From Ktedonobacteria bacterium brp13 (lineage in GTDB: Bacteria > Chloroflexota > Ktedonobacteria > Ktedonobacterales > Ktedonobacteraceae): a stretch of DNA of 64,000 nucleotides. The notes beneath the pieces were generated by a model. That model was not told the DNA's origin. It did not search any database and was given only the letters and a program-made list of their open reading frames with translations. The stretch covers positions 5,580,001 to 5,644,000 of the forward strand of contig AP024096.1 of assembly GCA_015099395.1 (NCBI GenBank). The letters are read 5' to 3'. The position numbers were made by a program, and so were the translations under genes. Positions 40,279 through 47,635 of this stretch are shown in pieces. Position 1 is the first letter of the stretch. Every line of letters starts with the position of its first letter.

Positions 40279-41643
40279 TTACGCGTTTTTCGTATCATCA
40301 ATAGCCAGTAATAATTCCTCTTTCGTGAAGCGCAGAGCCTGCTGCTCATGTCCATCAGTAGCGGCTGCGATCAGCTCATCGGCTAGATTCGCCAGTTCCT
40401 CACGCAGAGAGAGGCGTTCACCAGTGTCAGGAGAGAGAGTCTCCTGTTGTTCTTCGGGTAGCAAAGAGAGAGCGCTATCATCGATAGCGAGCGCAAAACA
40501 ATGCTCCTCGCCATAACGGCGTATCTGGTTCAGATCGAGTTGATGATACGCACTACGCGTCAGTTCGCCCTCAAGACAGAGCTGAACCAGCGTACCATCG
40601 CTACAGAGAGGACTCAAACGTTCCAGGATCATCTCAGTAGGGTGAGCAGACGGCTCCGCAGATTGACCAGCCGGCCACAGCTCCGCAGTCTGAATAACCA
40701 GACGATGCATCGAGAGCGAATCAACGCTCACATGATTACACCAGCGGACCCCATCGGCAGCCAGGCCAAGAAAGACAAAGCCCGGAGCCTGATCAGGAGT
40801 ACCAGCATCGAGACTATTGAAGTCGAGGTTATTAAAATCGATATACTGAGTCGCGCCAGCCACAACGACATCCACCTGGCCAACGTGCGTATAACTATAA
40901 TTATGATGATAGCCAGCCAGAATATAGTGGAAGAAAGGCTGCTTGCGCATGCTATCACGCCGAGCCAGAGCTCGCGCATCGAGGAGCGAAGAGCCAGCAG
41001 TCAGCCCTTCAATTGGCGCATGCAGCACCAGAATAGGGATAGCCGCGCGCTCAATCTCCAGAGAGACATGCAGATCGAGATCCGCCAGAGGATCTCCATC
41101 CTGTCCAGCCAGGACACCCAGGCCACAGAGGCCAACGGTCGTTCCGCGCACATCTACAATCACCGGCTCCAACTGCTGAGAAGCATTCTGCAACACAGGA
41201 GGGAAATAATGGAGCGCACCCAGGCTCTCATAGCTTGCCTGAGGAGCAGGAGAAGAGACACCTGACAGCGACTGACTTGCAGCCGACATATTAGGAGTAT
41301 CGTGCACACCACCGAGAGCGAAAGCCTGGATGCCAGCCTGTTTTAATTGAGCCAGGCGAGACGCGACGAAACTGCGATCACGCTCATCCGGTGTCGTCGT
41401 ATCGAAGAGATCGCCCGCTTGAATAAACAGATCGACCCCCTGCGCAATCGCGAAATCAGTCGCTTGTTGAAAGGCATGGCGCAAGCGCTGCTGATGCTCC
41501 TCCCGTTTACGCGGGTGCTGCCCAAAGCCGGTATAGCCAAGATGATTATCCGCGGTCAAGACCACAGTCACCACACCATCTTGCTTCTTCTGCTCAGCAT
41601 TTGCTTCCGGTTCAAGATCATTATTCAAAATATTAACTCCCAT
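40279..41643 (-). CDS. Mre11/SbcD-like metallophosphoesterase (YhaO-like)
   Basis: 454 aa from the chosen start; AAGGAAG lies about ten bases before the ATG at 41643. Phosphoesterase motifs: D32-N-H34 (TADNHLGY), GDLFD (D78), then GGVHD (H114, D115), where the usual GNHD Asn is Val. Later come LHAP, then AGYHHNY in place of GHxH, so only the last His is kept. It is probably the nuclease partner of the adjacent Rad50-like ATPase (97-bp gap, same strand). The altered metal-site residues make full activity uncertain. Confidence 0.82.
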   Translation of the reverse strand: MGVNILNNDLEPEANAEQKKQDGVVTVVLTADNHLGYTGFGQHPRKREEHQQRLRHAFQQATDFAIAQGVDLFIQAGDLFDTTTPDERDRSFVASRLAQLKQAGIQAFALGGVHDTPNMSAASQSLSGVSSPAPQASYESLGALHYFPPVLQNASQQLEPVIVDVRGTTVGLCGLGVLAGQDGDPLADLDLHVSLEIERAAIPILVLHAPIEGLTAGSSLLDARALARRDSMRKQPFFHYILAGYHHNYSYTHVGQVDVVVAGATQYIDFNNLDFNSLDAGTPDQAPGFVFLGLAADGVRWCNHVSVDSLSMHRLVIQTAELWPAGQSAEPSAHPTEMILERLSPLCSDGTLVQLCLEGELTRSAYHQLDLNQIRRYGEEHCFALAIDDSALSLLPEEQQETLSPDTGERLSLREELANLADELIAAATDGHEQQALRFTKEELLLAIDDTKNA

Positions 41644-42104
41644 CGGGACCACTTCCTTGCCAGCGGACACAGAATCACCTGAAGGCACAGAAAAAATAGC
41701 GTCTATACATAAACTATCATGAAGCCGCGCAACGCGGCCAGCATCACACATACAAAATGATTACAGTTTCTCAAAGTGAGTCTATCATAAAAGCAGACGA
41801 TTAAAAACGAATCATCCTGGTAAGAAGGACTATTTGGGGAATAACAGGAGTAGTCCAAAGCAATACAAAAGTACCTGTTCGCAAGATCCCATAGACAGCA
41901 AGAAAATTGGCATATTAATATGGTAAACGATCCACCTGGCTACAAAGGAAGAGTACCAGTATTGACTACACGTATTTGTAAGATCGCAGCCAGACGTCCA
42001 ATAAAAGTAGCCCATTGGTATGAGTTAAAGAACAGAAGGAATAATAGAGAGCATTGATTCGTATTCTATAGTAGTAGCCTGAGATTTAACAGGTTTTAAC
42101 CGAT
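41644..42104. other. Divergent intergenic region
   Basis: 460 bp of moderately AT-rich DNA between the Mre11-like gene (minus) and the HD-GYP gene (plus). No gene, RNA or strong promoter pair was seen. An open frame at 41830-42015 (minus) has no coding character. Confidence 0.3.
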
Positions 42105-42806
42105 ATGTGGGAGAGCAGCGTGGTGGGAGTACAATATTTCACGCATATAGAGAAAGAGAAAGAGACCAGAAAGGTGCTCCTCTCTTTAGCACAAAGTATA
42201 CAAGAGCGAGACATCGTCACATACGAGCACTCGCGTCGTGTCGCTGTATACGCACAGCGTCTGGCGCTTTATCTTGGTTGGAGCAGGCACGAATCAAGAG
42301 ACCTGGCCCTCGCAGCCCTGGTACACGACCTCGGAAAGACATGGATCGGGAATGAAATCTTAAATAAATCGGAGGCCTTATCGGCAGAGGAGCGGCGTAA
42401 AATGGAGCGCCACCCAATTATTGGTGCGCGCATTCTCGTAGGTTACGAGGTTCACCCTTTTTACGTAGAGACCGTCTTACATCATCACGAGTCCTGGAAT
42501 GGGCATGGCTATCCGTCCGGTCTGAAAGGTACAGAGATTCCGCTCAGCGCTCGTGCACTGGCAGTGGCAGACGTCTATGATGTTATTACCTCACAGCGAC
42601 CGTATAAAGAGCCCCTTACGGCAATCGAAGCACGTGAACGTCTTATTGCCGGTTCCGGAACCAACTTCGACCCTGCGATTTTGCAGGCGTTTGTCAACCT
42701 GCTCGATAGCAACCCACATTTCACGCTCGCGCAGCATGTATGCGGGATGGCACTAAAAGATATGCAGCAACACACGTACTATAGTATGTTTGTCACAGGC
42801 AACTAA
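42105..42806 (+). CDS. HD-GYP domain phosphodiesterase-type protein
   Basis: 233 aa, a stand-alone HD-GYP domain. It has HSRRVA, the HD pair H74-D75 (VHDLGK), RHPIIGARIL, and the GYP region HHHESWNGHGYPSGLKG. ADVYDVITSQRPYK follows. The family hydrolyses cyclic di-GMP or related cyclic dinucleotides; here there is no receiver or sensor domain, so input must come from elsewhere. The ATG at 42105 has no good ribosome site, while GTG at 42120 follows GGGAG, so the true start may be 15 bp later. Confidence 0.87.
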   Translation: MWESSVVGVQYFTHIEKEKETRKVLLSLAQSIQERDIVTYEHSRRVAVYAQRLALYLGWSRHESRDLALAALVHDLGKTWIGNEILNKSEALSAEERRKMERHPIIGARILVGYEVHPFYVETVLHHHESWNGHGYPSGLKGTEIPLSARALAVADVYDVITSQRPYKEPLTAIEARERLIAGSGTNFDPAILQAFVNLLDSNPHFTLAQHVCGMALKDMQQHTYYSMFVTGN

Positions 42807-42848
42807 GCTCTTCCTGACCAATCAAACAGTAGCAGCAGCAGAGAGAAG

Positions 42849-43766
42849 TCAGGGCAGAGACGCGGACGAGGCAGTTATATCACCATTGGAGAGGCCCCAT
42901 TTCTCAATCAACGAGTGATACGTCCCGTCCGTCTGCAACTTCTTCAGGACACTTTGAAGAGCATTAAAAGTAGCGATATCTTCTTTCCGCACCGCAATGC
43001 CCTCGATCGCAGCATCGACAATAGGACCACCGGGAGCAAAGTCCTGTGAATAGATCTTCACAAAATAATCCGTCAACGTAGAATCTTGATAGATCGCACT
43101 CACCGTCCCCGAGCGCAACAACTGAAGAGCATCGCTAGTGAGAGGGACGATATGAGAAGTCACTGGTCGCTTATGAGCCTTCAAACAGTTATTGCTCATC
43201 TCCTGAAGTTCTTGCTGCTCAAACGTATTGCTAATCGCCGCAACCGAGCGACCACAAAGATCGCGCAACAAGTGAATAGCATCCGGGTTGCCCTTCATCA
43301 CCATCAGGGACTCACCACCACGAAAATAAGGGATAAAGTTCACCTGTTTCTGCAACTCCGGCGTTATAGCGACAGCAGAGATCACCACATCATAGCGATC
43401 CGCCAATAATTCAGGAGTAAGCAGTGAAAAGTTTGTAGAGATTACCTGAGTATGTAAATGTAAGCGACTGGCCAATGCATTAGCCAGATCGATATCAAAA
43501 CCGACGATATGACCTGTCTTCGGGTCCACGTACTCCTGAGGCATATAATTCGTAAAGCTACCAACAGTCAGCACATGTGGAGATACAAGCGCATTCAACA
43601 TTGGAATAGCCTGAGTAGGAGATGGAGTCACAGTCGAATGAGAAGAAAAGGACGAGCTACTACAGCCAGCACAGATAAAAGAGAACACACAAAAAAGCCA
43701 CAGGAATCTAGTAACCAATGCAAAAGGTAACCATCTTCGCAGTGCAGCGGGAAACATACTAAGCAA
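42849..43766 (-). CDS. Solute-binding lipoprotein, family 3 (amino-acid type)
   Basis: 305 aa. A lipoprotein signal ends at ICAGC (Cys at about residue 35). A Ser/Thr-rich spacer follows, then a type-2 periplasmic-binding fold with the family-3 motif VGFDIDLANALASRL and later ISAVAITPELQKQVNFIPYF. It is likely an extracellular receptor for polar amino acids or a similar small ligand. No permease or ATPase gene is adjacent, so it may serve a transporter elsewhere or a sensor. The start at 43766 is TTG with GAGGAG six bases upstream; ATG at 43757 is the alternative. Confidence 0.83.
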   Translation of the reverse strand: MLSMFPAALRRWLPFALVTRFLWLFCVFSFICAGCSSSSFSSHSTVTPSPTQAIPMLNALVSPHVLTVGSFTNYMPQEYVDPKTGHIVGFDIDLANALASRLHLHTQVISTNFSLLTPELLADRYDVVISAVAITPELQKQVNFIPYFRGGESLMVMKGNPDAIHLLRDLCGRSVAAISNTFEQQELQEMSNNCLKAHKRPVTSHIVPLTSDALQLLRSGTVSAIYQDSTLTDYFVKIYSQDFAPGGPIVDAAIEGIAVRKEDIATFNALQSVLKKLQTDGTYHSLIEKWGLSNGDITASSASLP

Positions 43767-44222
43767 TACAGACTCCTCTCAAATACCACAGCACCATGCA
43801 CATACAAATAGAGCACAGCAGTTCACTCCATCACATCACAAAAACAACAAGAGATGCCCGGAGAGGGTTTTCCATTCAACATAACTACGTCAACAAACTG
43901 CAACGTATCACAAAGCGTATAGAAGAGGAAATCATCACTAAAGGGAAGCGTTACAAACTATGAAGAGAGATTGTAACCTGTAAAACACAAGAACATTCAT
44001 CTCTTTTCTAATGCATAAGTCTCATATGTATATGCATATTATAAATATATTAAAAGTGATAGTATGTGTTTCACTTTTGAGAACAGGTTGTGATACACTA
44101 CTAAAGAAGGTAGGTAGGCAACGTCGCCTACAGTAAATGTCACCAACGATAGAAAAACAACCGTAGAAACACTGTCCGCTTGTAGTCGCGAAAATCACAT
44201 TGAGGGGCTTGGAGGGTCTTGT
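43767..44222. other. AT-rich divergent intergenic region with an inverted repeat
   Basis: 456 bp with no gene. AAAAGTGA (44052-44059) and TCACTTTT (44071-44078) form an 8-bp inverted repeat with an 11-bp gap about 145 bp before the debranching-enzyme gene. This is an operator-like arrangement. TTGAGA (about 44077) lies just beside it, with TACTAA 16 bp later as a weak promoter. Confidence 0.4.
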
Positions 44223-46814
44223 ATGACCATCAGCTTTGATCGCAACCTCTGCTGCGATCGCAACGAAACCATCTCTCGTGAATGGCTCGTGACAAATGGT
44301 CTGGGAGGATACGCAGCAGGGACAGTTGCAGGCGTGCTCACACGAATACAGCACGGATTACTTGTGGCTACTCCACCGAATGCAGTAACACCACAGCTTT
44401 TGCTCGCGAAAATAGACGAAGAGGTCACCTTTGATCAACGCACATATTACCTGGGAACCAACGAATATCGAGATGGCACCATTAGCCCATCCGGCTTTGT
44501 CCATCTTGAAACGTTTCGACTCGAAGCAGGTTTCCCAATCTTTACCTACCACCTGGGAGGTATCGATGGCATCGTTTTGGAGAAGCGGATCTGGATGGTC
44601 AATGGCTACAACACTACGTATATCCAGTACCGTGTCTTACCACAGCAGGCACCAGATAAGCCAATCTACAAGCGCGACGCAGGCGCAAGCATTACAACAT
44701 CGCACTCACATGGCCTGCTCAAACCAACAACAACGGATGATACGCGTTCAACAGTAGAGCTTACACTTTTGCCACTTACCGCGTACCGACCAGCCAATGT
44801 AGCACAACATGGTAGCAATGATTACCATTTCCATATCCACGTCCATGATACAGAGATGCGTAACGGAGCAGAGGAAAAGTCCTGGACAACGCACCTGCCA
44901 GCGGGAGTAGCAGGTTGCACAATCCAGGCACACACTCATGCCCATCCATATCATATGCTGGCAGTGGGAGTACCACGTAGCCAGGCGATATTTATTCCTA
45001 CTGGCGTCTGGTACTGGAACTTCTTACGGCGTTGCGACGCCAGAAGCAACCAGGAGCGTCAGCAGGCAACCGATGATCTTTACCTACCAGGCGTCATCCG
45101 TGCCACGCTATGGCCCGACGAAAATGTCGCACTCACCATCGTCGTCAGTACAGAAGAACTGGATAGCCGCCTCTATCACCGAGAACAGATAGCGCTTCTT
45201 TATAGAGAGAGTCAACACGATAAAGAAGCCCTGATCGCACAGACACTCTTACCAGAATGGGGAACCGCAAGCAGTGAAGATGAGCAGGAAATAAGGGATG
45301 AAGAGAGTGAGGCGGGAGATGAAGGTGAAGACGATGAAGACGATGAAGAGGACCAGGAACAAGCAATAGAGGCGAATGAGTTGTCATCGACGATCGGAAC
45401 AGAGACGGATACACAATATAAAGAGTATCTGCGCTATCTGCTCTACGCACGTGAACACTTTTTGGTACAGATGAAGGCACCGGAAACCAATAAAGCAGTG
45501 CGACGCGGTGCACACAATACACATATGTCTGCGGGTCTACCAGGAATTGCAAGAAGAGCGCGCGTAAACACCGGGTCACTCTTCAGTAATCTAGAGCCGG
45601 AACTTCTGATCCGCGCAGAATACTTTAGCCTGGAGAATCGCACACGCGATACCTTAATCGCATTACCTGGACTCTTGCTAGGGAGCGAGCGCTATGCAGA
45701 GGCTCGACACTACCTGAGCAGGCTAGCAGAATACATCATTGATGGCTTACTGCCTGAACGCATGCCAACGCCAGAGCACGCACTCACTGATGCAGACTAC
45801 CGTAGCGTCGATATACCACTCTGGTATTGTCACGCACTCGATCAGTATATCAATGTTACGCAGGACTACTACCTATTAGAAGAGGTCTTTCCAGCGCTCA
45901 AAGAATGGATACGCTGTTATATCCAGGGAATGCGGAAAGGCATCTATGTCGACAGCTACGATGGTCTCCTGTACGCCGAGAAGGATGGACAGGCATGTAC
46001 CTGGATGAATGCCTATAAGCACGGAGTACCGATCACCCCACGTGCAGGGAAACCTGTCGAGGTGAATGCACTCTGGTATCAGGCATTGCAACTGATGGCA
46101 GAATGGTCAGAGATGCTCGCGACCATGGGTCATGCTGAAAGAGAGAGCCATAGTTACCGCGAGCTAGCCGAAACCTGTCAGCAGCACTTTCAACGACGCT
46201 TCTGGAATGAGGAACGCGGCTACCTGTACGATGTGATAGATGGGCCGAGAGGCGACGATCCCACGTTACGAGTGAACCAGATCTTCACCCTCACACTACG
46301 GCATTCAGTGCTTGCAGCGGAGTATCGCCAGCGCATACTGGACGTTATCACACAGCACCTGGTCACACCCTATGGCTTGCGTACACTCGCACCAGAAGAG
46401 CCTGGCTATCATGGTTACCTGCTTGCACCACAGCAAGGACAGCAGGTACAGGAAGAGATCGAGCTAGAAGCACTGCACCAGGGAGCAGTCTGGACATGGC
46501 TCCTTGGCCCCTACATGGATGCAATCATAGCGCAAGAGCTGGATACACACGAACACAAGGACAGCAAACTGAGCCAGGAGTATCTCTGGCGCAAAGGAAT
46601 GCAGCTGCTGGAACCCCTGAAAGAACGTTTTCATGTTACATTGCTGGGGATGTGCGAAGGGATCTTCCCAGGTGACGTCTCAGAACAAGGAGCCACAAAG
46701 TATCAACCAGGCCAACAGCTCGCCTCACTCACCACAACAGCGGAATTGTTACGTCTCTACACACGTCTGACGAATATATATACAGAACAACCTGCAGGAG
46801 CACTATCCTATTAA
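44223..46814 (+). CDS. Glycogen-debranching (amylo-alpha-1,6-glucosidase)-type enzyme
   Basis: 863 aa. The N-terminal GDE domain begins EWLVTNGLGGYAAGTVAGV, and the C-terminal (alpha/alpha)6 domain has DIPLWYCHALDQYI and TPRAGKPVEVNALWYQAL. Family members remove alpha-1,6 branches of glycogen. Two oddities are seen. In the segment usually written TWMDA the Asp is Asn (residue 596, codon AAT at 46008-46010). Residues about 355-390 are an acidic insert rich in E and D. GGAGG lies six bases before the ATG. A strong terminator follows. Confidence 0.88.
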   Translation: MTISFDRNLCCDRNETISREWLVTNGLGGYAAGTVAGVLTRIQHGLLVATPPNAVTPQLLLAKIDEEVTFDQRTYYLGTNEYRDGTISPSGFVHLETFRLEAGFPIFTYHLGGIDGIVLEKRIWMVNGYNTTYIQYRVLPQQAPDKPIYKRDAGASITTSHSHGLLKPTTTDDTRSTVELTLLPLTAYRPANVAQHGSNDYHFHIHVHDTEMRNGAEEKSWTTHLPAGVAGCTIQAHTHAHPYHMLAVGVPRSQAIFIPTGVWYWNFLRRCDARSNQERQQATDDLYLPGVIRATLWPDENVALTIVVSTEELDSRLYHREQIALLYRESQHDKEALIAQTLLPEWGTASSEDEQEIRDEESEAGDEGEDDEDDEEDQEQAIEANELSSTIGTETDTQYKEYLRYLLYAREHFLVQMKAPETNKAVRRGAHNTHMSAGLPGIARRARVNTGSLFSNLEPELLIRAEYFSLENRTRDTLIALPGLLLGSERYAEARHYLSRLAEYIIDGLLPERMPTPEHALTDADYRSVDIPLWYCHALDQYINVTQDYYLLEEVFPALKEWIRCYIQGMRKGIYVDSYDGLLYAEKDGQACTWMNAYKHGVPITPRAGKPVEVNALWYQALQLMAEWSEMLATMGHAERESHSYRELAETCQQHFQRRFWNEERGYLYDVIDGPRGDDPTLRVNQIFTLTLRHSVLAAEYRQRILDVITQHLVTPYGLRTLAPEEPGYHGYLLAPQQGQQVQEEIELEALHQGAVWTWLLGPYMDAIIAQELDTHEHKDSKLSQEYLWRKGMQLLEPLKERFHVTLLGMCEGIFPGDVSEQGATKYQPGQQLASLTTTAELLRLYTRLTNIYTEQPAGALSY

Positions 46815-46840
46815 GAAGTAGCTCCCACTCATATCCAAAA

Positions 46841-46886
46841 TGAAGTACCCCCATTTCAAAAGTGAAACAGGGGGTGCTTCATTTTT
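46841..46886 (+). terminator. Terminator of the debranching-enzyme gene
   Basis: An 18-bp stem (TGAAGTACCCCCATTTCA against TGAAACAGGGGGTGCTTCA, with one G-U and one bulge), an AAAG loop, then TTTTT. Classic intrinsic terminator 27 bp after the stop codon. Confidence 0.88.
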
Positions 46887-46917
46887 GTAGGGGAAGAGAT
46901 CTGCATGTGTGCAGGTT

Positions 46918-47470
46918 ATGTAACACCTCCCCTGTTACATACATGAAGTAGGCCCATTACATATGTGAAAAGGCGGGGCTTCACGTATGTAATGGGCCTA
47001 CTTCACCTCTGTCGGGTAGTTCAAGGCGATAGGAATATTTGCGCTCTTAATCAGTGCCTTTGTGTACAAGGGGATCTGCATGTATGTAACACCCTCCCTG
47101 TTACATACATGAAATACCCTGATTGCATATATGAAGGGAGGGGACATCAAGAAGGTAACTGGCCTCTTTCATCTATGTAACACTACCCCTGTTGCATATG
47201 TGAAATACCCCCTCTTCACAGGTGATAATAGGGTATTTCAAGAAGGTAGTCGGCCTCCTTCATCTATGTAACACCTCCCCTGTTATATATGTGAAGTACC
47301 CTTATTACATAGATGAAGGAGGGGGTATTTCAAGCAGGTAACTGGCCCCTTTCATCTCAGTCGAGAGTACCACGGCAAAGGGATTATCTGGTACAACTAC
47401 CGGGTATGTTTGTGAAATGGGGGGGATCTACGCATGCGTAACAGGGGTGTTGCATAGATGAATGAGCCCT
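46918..47470. repeat. Tract of 91-bp tandem repeats and related palindromic motifs
   Basis: Units start with ATGTAACAC..CCCCTGTT at 47084, 47175 and 47266, exactly 91 bp apart. A related unit is at 46918 and a degenerate one near 47434. Each unit has an inverted repeat ATGTAACA ... TGTTACAT or variant, then TTRCATANRTGAA motifs (about nine in the tract), then GAAGGTARTYGGCCTC and TTCATCTATGTAAC. The unit at 46918 also contains a 26-bp inverted repeat (46944-46969 with 46980-47005, one mismatch). No gene is present, and none of the open frames is convincing. Confidence 0.8.
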
Positions 47471-47538
47471 GTTGCACTTATGAAGGTCACCACTCAGGTT
47501 AAGTCCGAGTACGTAGCCTGAGTGCCTGATAAATTGTG

Positions 47539-47603
47539 AAAAAAAGCATCCACCATCTCGTTCGCTGCCTGCCGAAGGCTACGAACAGGACGGTGGGTGC
47601 TTT
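47539..47603 (-). terminator. Terminator of the receptor kinase gene
   Basis: On the minus strand AAAGCACCCACC pairs with GGTGGATGCTTT (one wobble) around a loop of 37 bases, and the stem runs into TTTTTTT (47545-47539). It starts 33 bp after the kinase stop codon. Confidence 0.8.
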
Positions 47604-47635
47604 ATTGCTTGACCCCTTTAATCATGAGAGAATTA

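Noticed and set aside
46918-47470. Possible CRISPR array
   Set aside because: The 91-bp units are repeats throughout with no unique spacers of uniform length, and no cas genes are nearby.
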